Source of the DNA: Mixta intestinalis
Lineage (GTDB): Bacteria; Pseudomonadota; Gammaproteobacteria; Enterobacterales; Enterobacteriaceae
DNA: 64,000 nt
Assembly: GCF_009914055.1 (NCBI RefSeq)
Contig: NZ_CP028271.1
Location: forward strand, 2,232,001 to 2,296,000
Direction: 5' to 3'
Shown: piece after piece, positions 8,802 to 17,720 of the stretch
How the letters are laid out: each line of letters starts with the position of its first letter
How positions within the stretch are numbered: position 1 is the first letter of the stretch
Program-made: the position numbers and the translations under genes
The notes under the pieces: model-generated
What the model saw: the letters and a program-made list of their open reading frames with translations, nothing else
What the model was told of the DNA's origin: nothing
Databases searched by the model: none

Positions 8802-10637
8802 TTACAGCGTCAGCATCAGCGCCAGCACCACTACCGCGCCGACGCCCATTGAGGCGACATACCAGCGTAGATAGCCATTTTCACTGACCACCAGGCTTTT
8901 ATTTGCCAGCCTGGAAACCAGCGCCGGAATATTCAGCAGCGCATTCAACGGATCGCGCTTCAGTAGCCAGGCGACGCCAAGATAAGGCTGTACGAAAACT
9001 TTGTCATACAGCCAGTCAAAGCCCCAGGCAGCGAACCACCAGGTGCCGAAGAAGCGACCCGGCGCACTACGCGCTATGCTGGTTACCAGCGTGCGTTTAC
9101 CCAGCCACAGCCAGGCTGCGATCAGGATGCCGACGATTGCCACCACGCCGGAAGCGATCTCCAGCGCCATTTTGCCCGTTTCGCCATGTTCGCTTTGCGG
9201 CAAGACGCCCGCCAGCGGTGGCGTGATCAGCGCGCCAACGAAGGTAGAAAGCACCAGCAGCACGATCAGCGGCAGATGATGCGTAATGCCTTTGCCCGCG
9301 TGCGCATGAATTTTCTCCTCGCCGTGGAAGACGATAAAGATCATGCGGAAGGTGTAAATCGAGGTCAGGAAAGCGCCCACCAGACCGGCAACCATCAGAT
9401 TAACGTGACCGTTAACCAGCGCGCCGAACAGAATTTCATCCTTACTGTAGAAGCCTGCGGTGACCAACGGCAGCGCAGACAGCGCGGCACCGCCCACCAG
9501 GAAGCAGACATAAACCAGAGGGATGCTTTTACGCAGGCCACCCATTTTGAAAATGTTCTGCTCGTGATGGCAGGCAAGGATCACCGAACCAGATGAGAGG
9601 AACAGCAGTGCCTTGAAGAACGCATGGGTCATCAGGTGAAAAATCGCCGCATCCCACGCCTGCACGCCCAGCGCCAGGAACATGTAGCCAATCTGACTCA
9701 TGGTTGAGTAAGCCAGCACACGCTTGATATCGGTCTGTACCAGCGCGGCAAAACCCGCCAGCACCAGCGTCACCGCGCCGATAATGCCCACCAGATGCAG
9801 CACCTCTGGCGTCATCAGGAACAGACCGTGCGTACGGGCGATCAGATAGACACCTGCGGTTACCATGGTGGCAGCGTGGATCAGCGCGGAAACCGGCGTC
9901 GGACCGGCCATCGCATCGGCAAGCCAGGTCTGCAACGGCAGCTGTGCAGATTTACCTACCGCGCCGCCCAGCAGCATCAGCGTTGCCCATTGCAGCATGT
10001 GGTTATCCGCCGCAAAATGCGCCGGTGCCAGCTCCACCATCTCGCGGAAGTTCAGCGTGCCCAGCTCGTTGTAGAGGATGAACAGCGCGAAGGCGAGAAA
10101 TACGTCACCGACGCGGGTGATGATAAAGGCTTTCATCGCCGCCTTGCCGTTATTCGGATTGGTGTAATAGAAACCAATCAGCAGATAAGAGCAGAGGCCT
10201 ACCCCTTCCCAACCGAGATACATCAGCATCAGGTTATCCGCCAGCACCAGTACCACCATGCTGGCGATAAACAGGTTGGTATAGGCGAAGAAGCGCGAAT
10301 AGCCCTCTTCCCCACGCATATACCAGGAGGCGAACATATGAATAAAGAAACCGACGCCGGTTACCACCGACAGCATGGTGAGCGAGAGCCCGTCGAGCGA
10401 CAGCGTAACGCCGATATTAAAGTTGCCAACCTGCATCCAGGTCCAGAGCGCCTGGGTAAACAGCGCCTGTCCGTTGGCAAAGAAATCAATGCCAACATAG
10501 AGCGTGACCAGCGCCGCCAGTCCCACCGAACCGACGCCCACGGTCGCCGACAGGTTTTCAGACCAGCGGCCACGAGAGAACGCCAGCAGCACAAAGCCGA
10601 TTAGCGGCAGCAGTATGGTTAAGTAGAGAAGATTCAT
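8802..10637 (-). CDS. nuoL: NADH-quinone oxidoreductase subunit L
   Basis: 611 residues, close to the usual 613. It is the distal antiporter-like subunit of complex I. Known members carry a long amphipathic helix near the C-terminus that clamps the membrane arm. Conserved antiporter motifs are present: YLGWEGVGLCSYLLIGFYY, LPLQTWLADAMAGPTPVSAL and VQTDIKRVLAYSTMSQIGYM. The start overlaps the nuoK stop by four bases (10634-10637), so translation is coupled. Confidence 0.97.
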   Translation of the reverse strand: MNLLYLTILLPLIGFVLLAFSRGRWSENLSATVGVGSVGLAALVTLYVGIDFFANGQALFTQALWTWMQVGNFNIGVTLSLDGLSLTMLSVVTGVGFFIHMFASWYMRGEEGYSRFFAYTNLFIASMVVLVLADNLMLMYLGWEGVGLCSYLLIGFYYTNPNNGKAAMKAFIITRVGDVFLAFALFILYNELGTLNFREMVELAPAHFAADNHMLQWATLMLLGGAVGKSAQLPLQTWLADAMAGPTPVSALIHAATMVTAGVYLIARTHGLFLMTPEVLHLVGIIGAVTLVLAGFAALVQTDIKRVLAYSTMSQIGYMFLALGVQAWDAAIFHLMTHAFFKALLFLSSGSVILACHHEQNIFKMGGLRKSIPLVYVCFLVGGAALSALPLVTAGFYSKDEILFGALVNGHVNLMVAGLVGAFLTSIYTFRMIFIVFHGEEKIHAHAGKGITHHLPLIVLLVLSTFVGALITPPLAGVLPQSEHGETGKMALEIASGVVAIVGILIAAWLWLGKRTLVTSIARSAPGRFFGTWWFAAWGFDWLYDKVFVQPYLGVAWLLKRDPLNALLNIPALVSRLANKSLVVSENGYLRWYVASMGVGAVVVLALMLTL

Positions 10638-10936
10638 CCGCGCATCTCGCTTACTGTGTCAATGTTCAGGGTTTGACGGCGGCGGTAAAGTTGCAGCAGC
10701 AGCGCAAGGCCGATACTGGCTTCCGCCGCGGCGAGACTGATCGCCAGGATATACATCACCTGACCATCCGCCTGCCCCCAGTAGCTTCCCGCCACCACTA
10801 ACGCCAGGGCTGCGGCATTAATCATGATTTCCAGGCTGATGAGCATAAACAGCAGGTTACGGCGCAGCACCAGCGAGGTGAAGCCGAGAACAAACAGCAC
10901 GGCTGCCAGAATCAATCCATGTTGCAGAGGGATCAT
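10634..10936 (-). CDS. nuoK: NADH-quinone oxidoreductase subunit K
   Basis: 100 residues, exactly the usual size, with three transmembrane helices. It is a membrane-arm subunit of complex I (MrpC-like) that takes part in the proton path. The conserved buried acidic residues appear in LISLEIMINAAAL and LAAAEASIGLALLL. It overlaps nuoJ and nuoL by four bases on either side, a compact coupled arrangement. Confidence 0.97.
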   Translation of the reverse strand: MIPLQHGLILAAVLFVLGFTSLVLRRNLLFMLISLEIMINAAALALVVAGSYWGQADGQVMYILAISLAAAEASIGLALLLQLYRRRQTLNIDTVSEMRG

Positions 10937-11490
10937 ACGCGCTCCTCCTTACTTTTCGCTGTCGCCGCGTCGCTGACGCGGTTACTTAAGATTTCGCCAT
11001 GACGATCTTCACGTCCGATATGGAAGGCGACCACCAGGCCCGCCAACAGCAGCATTGAGGCCAGCTCTACCGCCAGAACATAAGGACCAAACAGGCTGAT
11101 GCCGACCGCTTTCGCATCGATCATCGTGCCGTCAATGCCCTGATCGTTAGCGGTCATAATGGCGTAAACCATGACCAGCAACAGCAGCAGCGATACCAGG
11201 CCAGGCCCGATCCACAGTGAAGGCTGTAGCCAGCGGCTCTCCTGGTCCTGCACCGCTTTGCCGAGGTTGAGCATCATCACCACAAAGACGAACAGCACCA
11301 TAATGGCGCCCGCATAAACGATAATCTCCAGCGCGCCAGCGAAATAAGCGCCAAGCGAAAAGAACACGCCAGCGACCGCTAACAGCGAGATAATCAGGTA
11401 CAGCAACGCATGTACCGGGTTGGTGTGGGTAATCACGCGCAGCGTGGTTAACACCGCCACCAGACCACAAAGATAAAACGCAAGTTCCAT
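10933..11490 (-). CDS. nuoJ: NADH-quinone oxidoreductase subunit J
   Basis: 185 residues with five predicted membrane helices. This complex I membrane subunit sits beside NuoA, NuoH and NuoK and contributes to coupling between quinone reduction and proton movement. The conserved segment LEIIVYAGAIMVLFVFVVMM, the third helix with its pi-bulge Tyr, is intact. The charged C-terminal tail is variable in the family. It lies 10 bp after nuoI and overlaps nuoK by four bases. Confidence 0.97.
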   Translation of the reverse strand: MELAFYLCGLVAVLTTLRVITHTNPVHALLYLIISLLAVAGVFFSLGAYFAGALEIIVYAGAIMVLFVFVVMMLNLGKAVQDQESRWLQPSLWIGPGLVSLLLLLVMVYAIMTANDQGIDGTMIDAKAVGISLFGPYVLAVELASMLLLAGLVVAFHIGREDRHGEILSNRVSDAATAKSKEERV

Positions 11491-11500
11491 GCCGGGCTCC

Positions 11501-12043
11501 TTAAGGCAACAGGCCTTTGACGTCGATGGGTTTGGCTTCGTTTTCCGCTTCGCCCTTGTCTTTCCCTTCGATCGCCATACCTGCCATACGGTAGAAGTTA
11601 TATTCCGGGTATTTGCCCGGCCCTGAAATCAGCAGGTCTTCCTTCTCGTATACCAGATCCTGACGCTTAAACTCGCCCAGCTCGAAATCGGGCGTTAGCT
11701 GGATCGCCGTCGTCGGACAGGCCTCTTCACACATGCCGCAGAAGATGCAGCGGGAGAAGTTAATGCGGAAGAATTCCGGATACCAGCGACCATCTTTGGT
11801 TTCCGCCTTTTGCAGCGAAATACAGCTAACCGGGCAGGCGACAGCACAGAGGTTACAGGCAACACAGCGCTCTTCGCCATCCGGATCGCGCGTCAGTACG
11901 ATGCGTCCACGATAGCGCGGCGGCAGATAAACCGGCTCGTCCGGGTACATTTGGGTTTCGCGTTTGGCGAAGGCGTGCGTGCCTACCATCCAGATACTAC
12001 GTACCTGGGTGCCGAAACCGACAATAATGTCTTTTAATGTCAT
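11501..12043 (-). CDS. nuoI: NADH-quinone oxidoreductase subunit I (two 4Fe-4S ferredoxin)
   Basis: 180 residues. It is the peripheral-arm ferredoxin-like subunit carrying clusters N6a and N6b, which pass electrons toward N2 in NuoB. Both CxxCxxCxxxC motifs are complete: Cys60/63/66/70 (CVACNLCAVAC) and Cys99/102/105/109 (CIFCGMCEEAC), with the remaining Cys74 in PVSCI. The N-terminal amphipathic segment docks it to the membrane arm in known structures. It follows nuoH by 13 bp. Confidence 0.97.
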   Translation of the reverse strand: MTLKDIIVGFGTQVRSIWMVGTHAFAKRETQMYPDEPVYLPPRYRGRIVLTRDPDGEERCVACNLCAVACPVSCISLQKAETKDGRWYPEFFRINFSRCIFCGMCEEACPTTAIQLTPDFELGEFKRQDLVYEKEDLLISGPGKYPEYNFYRMAGMAIEGKDKGEAENEAKPIDVKGLLP

Positions 12044-12056
12044 GGTTACAACCCCT

Positions 12057-13034
12057 TTACTGCGCGTTGTACAGAATCACTGCGGCAGTCGCCAGCAGGT
12101 TCAACAGCGTCAACGGCAGACAAACTTTCCAGCCGAAGGACATTACCTGGTCATAGCGCGGGCGCGGCAGCGCGGCACGAATCAGAATAAACATCATCAT
12201 GAAGAAGGCCGTTTTAATCGCGAACCAGATAAAGGGCGGCAGCCATGGTCCGTGCCAGCCGCCGAAGAACAGCGTCACAATCAGCGCAGAAACCGTAGTA
12301 ATCGCCACATATTCACCGACAAAGAACAGACCGAACTTCATGCCGGAATATTCGATGTGGTAACCATCCGCCAGCTCCTGCTCCGCTTCCGGCTGGTCAA
12401 AGGGATGGCGGTGACACACCGCAACGCCAGCAATACAGAAGGTGATAAAGCCGAAGAATTGCGGGACGATGTTCCACAGGTGCGCCTGGCTATTAACGAT
12501 ATCGCTCATATTGAACGATCCCGCCTGCGCCACGACGCCCATCAGCGACAGACCAAGAAACACTTCGTAGCTCAGCGTCTGAGCGGATGCGCGCATCGCA
12601 CCTAACAGCGAGTATTTGTTGTTACTTGACCAACCGGCAAACAGTACCGCGTAGACCGCCAGACCCGCCATCATCAGGAAGAACAGCAGCCCGATATTCA
12701 GATCGGTCACCACCCAGGTGGGGCTGACCGGCACGATGGCAAAAGCCAACAGCAGCGAAACAAAGGCGATAACCGGCGCCAGCGTAAAGATGAAGCGATC
12801 GGTAAACGGCGGAACCCAGTCCTCTTTAAAGAACATTTTAATCATATCCGCCGCCAGCTGTAGCGAGCCGCCCCAGCCGACGCGGTTAGGCCCATAGCGG
12901 TTCTGGAACAGGCCGAGCAGACGGCGTTCGCCAAAGCTCATAAAGGCACCGCAAATCACCACGACCAGCAGGATCACAACCGCCTTCAGTACGCCCAGCA
13001 AAATATCGATAACATCCGGTGTTAACCAGCTCAT
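12057..13034 (-). CDS. nuoH: NADH-quinone oxidoreductase subunit H
   Basis: 325 residues with about eight membrane helices. NuoH links the peripheral and membrane arms of complex I and forms much of the quinone-binding tunnel. The family signature is intact: FGERRLLGLFQNRYGPNRVG in the first cytoplasmic loop and the acidic loop PFDQPEAEQELADGYHIEYS. The ATG overlaps the nuoG stop by four bases. Confidence 0.97.
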   Translation of the reverse strand: MSWLTPDVIDILLGVLKAVVILLVVVICGAFMSFGERRLLGLFQNRYGPNRVGWGGSLQLAADMIKMFFKEDWVPPFTDRFIFTLAPVIAFVSLLLAFAIVPVSPTWVVTDLNIGLLFFLMMAGLAVYAVLFAGWSSNNKYSLLGAMRASAQTLSYEVFLGLSLMGVVAQAGSFNMSDIVNSQAHLWNIVPQFFGFITFCIAGVAVCHRHPFDQPEAEQELADGYHIEYSGMKFGLFFVGEYVAITTVSALIVTLFFGGWHGPWLPPFIWFAIKTAFFMMMFILIRAALPRPRYDQVMSFGWKVCLPLTLLNLLATAAVILYNAQ

Positions 13035-15754
13035 TGTGCCGCCTCCCGCAGAGTGTCAATATCAGCGCCGGACAGGAACGGCGGAATGCCCGGCATACCA
13101 AGCGGTAAACCTACCTGCCCCGGCTGTAGCGCTTCGGAGAAACGTACCGGCAGGCGTAGCGTCTCACCGGCACAGCTCAGTTCTAGCGCCGCACCGACGT
13201 TAACGCCGAGCTTGGCGGCATCTGCCGGATTGATGACCACCACCGGCTGCGGCATGCGCTGCTGCATAACCGGCGCACGCTGTGACATCTCTTCGCTGCC
13301 GAACAGGTTGTAGTAAGGCGCAACGCGCCAGCCGCCGCTGCGTGTAAACGCGTTCGGCACCTGGCTAAACCACGCAAGCTGACCTGCCGCCGCTTCGAAC
13401 AAACGCACGCCGGGATCGCCGTGACGCAGTTTGCCGCCGACTTCATCCTGGAATTTGTTCCACGCCTGCGGGGAGTTCCAGCCGGGTGCCCAGGCGAATG
13501 GAATGTCAGAGCGCGGTGCGCTCGGCTGGTTGTTGCCTTCCATCGAGAAGTTGAACATGGTGTCCACATCCTGCGGCTGACGCGGCTCGTGTACGCTGAT
13601 ATTGGCGCGCGCGGCAGTACGTCCGCTGGAACGATGCGGCGAACGCGCCAGCTTCTGTCCGCGCACGCGGAACGACGCATCCGGTGCCGCATCCTTAATA
13701 CCGCTCAGCTGCGGCAGCGCACGCACAACGGCGTCGATGACATGATCGAGCTGTGTCCAGTCCACATGGCGGCTTTCAATGGTGCTGTGCAGCGAATGCA
13801 GCCAACGCCAGCTCTCCAGCATCACCACCTGGTTATCGTAGTAAGCGGGATCGTAGACCTGGAAGAAGCGCTGGGCGCGGCCCTCCTGGTTAATCAGCGT
13901 GCCGTCGCTTTCAGCGAAGCTGGCACCGGAGAGGATCAGCCCTGCTTTCTCCATCGTCGCGGTATGCTGATGATCAACCACGATCACGTTATCCGTATGA
14001 CGCAGCGCCGCGTCTACTTTCGCTTTCGGCGCATGGCGATAGAGATCGTTTTCCAGGATCACCACCGCATCGGCGCTGCCGCTTTCCAGTCGTTCCAGCG
14101 CATCATCCAGCGTCATGCCGCCGATCATTCCGAGACCGACACTGTTAGCCGCAGAGGCGATCAGCGTAATGCCGACATCGGCACCGCGTCCTTTCAGCGC
14201 TTTCGCCACGTTTGCCGCCGCTTCAATCATCGCTTCGCTGCCGGAATGCGTACCGGAAACGATCAACGGTTTTTTCGCCCCGGCCAGCGCCTGGACAATT
14301 ACATCAACTTTGCTGTTCAGGCTGCTGTCGAGATCGCTAACCGCCGGAGCAGCGTTATCCAGCGCATGGGCGATAGCGAAACCCAGGCGCGCCTGATCTT
14401 CTACCGGCGCACGATAGCTCCACGCAGCGATATCATCGAGGCGCGTTTCATCAACGTTAGTAACAAACAGCGGGTGTTTGGCGTGCTGACCGATATTCAG
14501 GATCGCCGCGATCTGCCAGTCGGCAACTTTCTGCGCCGCTGCCATTTCACGCGCCTTGCCTTTAACCGCCTGACGCACCGCCAGCGCTACGCGCGCGCCG
14601 GTCTGCGTTAGATCTTCACCCAGTACCAGTACCGCATCGTAGCTTTCAATTTCACGCAGCGCCGGTGTATGGATGCCGCCTTCGCGCAGCACTTTCAGCA
14701 TCAGCGCCAGACGCGCCTGCTCACCGGCGGGTATACCGGTAGAGAAATTCGCTTCGCCTACCAGTTCACGTAGCGCAAAGTTGCTTTCCACGCTGGCGCG
14801 CGGCGAACCGATACCGATAACGTTTTTCGCCTGGCGCAGTACATCCGCCGCGCCCTGCATCGCCTGTTCAGCATTAAGCGCTACCCAGTCGTTGCCACGA
14901 CGCTGCATCGGCTGACGCGGGCGATCTTTACGATTTACGTAGCCATAGCCAAAGCGCCCACGATCGCAAAGGAAGTAGTGGTTTACGCTGCCGTTGTAGC
15001 GGTTTTCGATACGACGCAGCTCACCATAGCGCTCGCCAGGACTGGTGTTACAGCCGACGCTGCACTGCTGGCAGATGCTTGGCGCAAACTGCATATCCCA
15101 TTTGCGGTTATAGCGTTCGGAGTGGGTTTTGTCGGTAAAGACACCGGTCGGGCAGATTTCTACCAGGTTGCCGGAGAATTCGCTCTCCAGCGTGCCATCC
15201 TCCGGGCGTCCAAAGTAGACATTGTCGTGTGCGCCATAAACGCCGAGATCTTTGCCGTCAGCATAATCTTTGTAGTAGCGCACGCAGCGATAGCAGGCGA
15301 TACAGCGGTTCATCTCATGAGAGATAAACGGCCCCAGATCCTGGTTGCGGTGGGTGCGCTTGGTGAAGCGGTAGCGGCGGAAGCTGTGCCCGGTCATTAC
15401 CGTCATATCTTGCAGGTGGCAGTTGCCCCCTTCTTCGCAAACCGGACAGTCGTGCGGGTGGTTGGTCATCAGCCACTCCACCACGCTTTCACGAAACTCT
15501 TTTGCTTCGGCGTCATCAATGGAGATGAAGGTGCCGTCAGCGGCTGGCGTCATGCAGGACATGACGAGGCGTCCGCGGGTATCCTCCGCGTTTTGATATT
15601 GCTTTACCGCACACTGGCGGCAGGCACCGACGCTTCCCAGCGCGGGATGCCAGCAAAAATAAGGAATATCCAGGCCGAGGGAAAGACATGCCTGTAGCAG
15701 GTTGTCCGCTCCATCCACCTCATATTCTTTACCGTCTACATGAATTGTAGCCAT
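13031..15754 (-). CDS. nuoG: NADH-quinone oxidoreductase subunit G
   Basis: 907 residues from ATG at 15754 (MATIHVDGKEYEV, matching the family start; an ATG three codons earlier is less likely). It is the largest peripheral-arm subunit. An N-terminal 2Fe-2S ferredoxin domain (PYFCWHPALGSVGACRQC) is followed by the His-Cys3 cluster segment (HPHDCPVCEEGGNC), a 4Fe-4S segment (RCIACYRC), and the enterobacterial extra cluster N7 ligands (SICQQCSVGCN). A molybdopterin-oxidoreductase-like but cofactor-free domain makes up the rest. It is preceded by a 105-bp spacer after nuoF and overlaps nuoH. Confidence 0.97.
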   Translation of the reverse strand: MATIHVDGKEYEVDGADNLLQACLSLGLDIPYFCWHPALGSVGACRQCAVKQYQNAEDTRGRLVMSCMTPAADGTFISIDDAEAKEFRESVVEWLMTNHPHDCPVCEEGGNCHLQDMTVMTGHSFRRYRFTKRTHRNQDLGPFISHEMNRCIACYRCVRYYKDYADGKDLGVYGAHDNVYFGRPEDGTLESEFSGNLVEICPTGVFTDKTHSERYNRKWDMQFAPSICQQCSVGCNTSPGERYGELRRIENRYNGSVNHYFLCDRGRFGYGYVNRKDRPRQPMQRRGNDWVALNAEQAMQGAADVLRQAKNVIGIGSPRASVESNFALRELVGEANFSTGIPAGEQARLALMLKVLREGGIHTPALREIESYDAVLVLGEDLTQTGARVALAVRQAVKGKAREMAAAQKVADWQIAAILNIGQHAKHPLFVTNVDETRLDDIAAWSYRAPVEDQARLGFAIAHALDNAAPAVSDLDSSLNSKVDVIVQALAGAKKPLIVSGTHSGSEAMIEAAANVAKALKGRGADVGITLIASAANSVGLGMIGGMTLDDALERLESGSADAVVILENDLYRHAPKAKVDAALRHTDNVIVVDHQHTATMEKAGLILSGASFAESDGTLINQEGRAQRFFQVYDPAYYDNQVVMLESWRWLHSLHSTIESRHVDWTQLDHVIDAVVRALPQLSGIKDAAPDASFRVRGQKLARSPHRSSGRTAARANISVHEPRQPQDVDTMFNFSMEGNNQPSAPRSDIPFAWAPGWNSPQAWNKFQDEVGGKLRHGDPGVRLFEAAAGQLAWFSQVPNAFTRSGGWRVAPYYNLFGSEEMSQRAPVMQQRMPQPVVVINPADAAKLGVNVGAALELSCAGETLRLPVRFSEALQPGQVGLPLGMPGIPPFLSGADIDTLREAAQ

Positions 15755-15859
15755 AGTGAACATGCTTCCGTAAGGCTCGGAATGACCGAGCGTTAAACAT
15801 AAATTTTGGCTATTTATCTCGCGTCATAGCGCGAAACAAGCTCTGGCACCGCGTTATAT

Positions 15860-17206
15860 TTACCAGCGCGCTTTCAGCAGGTTGGGCTGAATCCCGTTAA
15901 TCGCACGGGTATTGCCGAACACCTGCGGCGCAATGCCAGCTTCAAACTCTTCACGGAAATATTTAATCGCGCTCTGTAAAGGTTCCACCGCACCGGGCGC
16001 ATGAGCACAGAAAGTTTTACCTGGGCCAAGCTGACGACAGAGCTGTTGCAGCGTCTCAATATCGCCCGGCTGCCCTTTGCCCTGCTCCAGCGCACGCAGA
16101 ATTTTCACGCTCCACGGTAAGCCGTCACGACATGGCGTACACCAGCCGCAGGATTCACGGGCAAAAAACTCCTCCAGATTGCGTACCAGTGACACCATGT
16201 TGATCTCATGATCCACCGCCATTGCCAGCGCGGTGCCAAGACGGCTGCCTGCTTTACCGATGCTGGCAAATTCCATCGGCAGATCGAGGTGCTGCTCGGT
16301 AAGGAAATCGGTACCCGCGCCGCCCGGCTGCCAGGCTTTAAATTTCAATCCGTCGCGCATCCCGCCCGCATAATCTTCAAGAATTTCACGTGCGGTAATG
16401 CCGAACGGCAGCTCCCAGAGGCCGGGGTTCTTTACCCGTCCTGAGAAGCCCATCATTTTGGTACCGGCGTCGTCGCTCTTCGACAGTCCTTTGTACCACT
16501 CCACGCCGTTGGCAAGGATAGCGGGCACGTTGGAGAGCGTCTCTACGTTATTAACGCAGGTCGGCTTGCCCCAGACGCCAGCCGATGCCGGGAACGGCGG
16601 CTTGGAGCGCGGGTTAGCACGACGCCCTTCCAGCGAGTTAATCAGCGCAGTCTCTTCACCGCAGATATAGCGGCCCGCGCCGGTATGTACGAACAGTTCG
16701 AAGTCAAAACCGGTGCCAAGAATATTTTTGCCGAGGAAGCCCGCTTCGGTCGCTTCCGCGATGGCGCGACGCAGATGCACCGCCGCTTCAACGTATTCGC
16801 CGCGCAGGAAGATATAGCCGCGATACGCTTTAAGTGCGAAGGCGCTGATCAGCATCCCCTCCACCAGCTGGTGTGGCATCTGCTCCATCAGCAGGCGGTC
16901 TTTGTAGGTGCCCGGCTCCATCTCATCGGCGTTACACAGCAGATAACGGATGTTCATCGACTCATCTTTCGGCATCAGGCTCCACTTCAGACCGGTGGAA
17001 AAGCCTGCGCCGCCGCGCCCTTTCAGGCCGGAATCTTTCACCAGCGCGACGATTTCGTCAGGTGACATACCGTTCAGCGCTTTTTCCGCGCCGACGTAGC
17101 CGTTTTTGCTGCGGTATTCTTCAAACCAGACCGGCTGTTTATCGTCGCGCATCCGCCAGGTCAGCGGGTGCGTTTCCGCAGTACGAACGATCGTTTTCAC
17201 TGTCAT
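15860..17206 (-). CDS. nuoF: NADH-quinone oxidoreductase subunit F (NADH/FMN-binding)
   Basis: 448 residues. It is the electron-entry subunit of complex I: it binds NADH and FMN and carries cluster N3. Visible motifs are the NADH/FMN glycine-rich loop GLKGRGGAGFSTGLKWSLMP, GRYICGEETALINSLEG, and the 4Fe-4S motif ESCGWCTPCRDG with the distant Cys in GKTFCAHAPGAV. The start overlaps the nuoE stop by four bases (17203-17206). A few N-terminal residues differ from E. coli (MTVKTIVRT), where variation is normal. Confidence 0.97.
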   Translation of the reverse strand: MTVKTIVRTAETHPLTWRMRDDKQPVWFEEYRSKNGYVGAEKALNGMSPDEIVALVKDSGLKGRGGAGFSTGLKWSLMPKDESMNIRYLLCNADEMEPGTYKDRLLMEQMPHQLVEGMLISAFALKAYRGYIFLRGEYVEAAVHLRRAIAEATEAGFLGKNILGTGFDFELFVHTGAGRYICGEETALINSLEGRRANPRSKPPFPASAGVWGKPTCVNNVETLSNVPAILANGVEWYKGLSKSDDAGTKMMGFSGRVKNPGLWELPFGITAREILEDYAGGMRDGLKFKAWQPGGAGTDFLTEQHLDLPMEFASIGKAGSRLGTALAMAVDHEINMVSLVRNLEEFFARESCGWCTPCRDGLPWSVKILRALEQGKGQPGDIETLQQLCRQLGPGKTFCAHAPGAVEPLQSAIKYFREEFEAGIAPQVFGNTRAINGIQPNLLKARW

Positions 17207-17718
17207 TGATACTGCTCCAGTAACGATGAAATTTTTTCCGGCGTCAGGTGAACGTGAGTATCTTCATCCACCATCATCGTCGGCCCTTTATCACAGTTAC
17301 CGAGGCAGCAGGTTGGCAGCAGCGTAAAACGCCCATCCGCCGTCGTCTGGCCCGGTTTAATGTTCAGCTTCTGCTCCAGCGCGGCCTGAATACCCTGATA
17401 GCCAGTGATATGACACACCACGCTGTCGCAGTAACGAATCACATGGCGACCAACCGGCTGACGGAAAATCTGGCTGTAAAACGTTGCCACGCCTTCCACG
17501 TCGCTGGCAGGAATGCCCAGCAATTCAGCGATAGCAGTAATGGCACCATCCGGCACCCAGCCGCGCTGCTTCTGCACGATTTTCAGCGCTTCAATAGAGG
17601 CGGCGCGTGCATCTTCATAATGGTGTTTTTCATGCTCAATCGCGTCGCGTTCTGCCGCACTCAGCTCAAAGACCTCATTCGGGTCGATCGTTTCGATGGC
17701 AATTTTTTGATCGTGCAT
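17203..17718 (-). CDS. nuoE: NADH-quinone oxidoreductase subunit E
   Basis: 171 residues. It is the thioredoxin-like 2Fe-2S (N1a) subunit of the NADH dehydrogenase module and partners NuoF. The four ligands are visible in YCDSVVC and TCCLGNC. It lies two bases after nuoCD and overlaps nuoF, as in the enterobacterial operon. Confidence 0.97.
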   Translation of the reverse strand: MHDQKIAIETIDPNEVFELSAAERDAIEHEKHHYEDARAASIEALKIVQKQRGWVPDGAITAIAELLGIPASDVEGVATFYSQIFRQPVGRHVIRYCDSVVCHITGYQGIQAALEQKLNIKPGQTTADGRFTLLPTCCLGNCDKGPTMMVDEDTHVHLTPEKISSLLEQYQ

Positions 17719-17720
17719 AA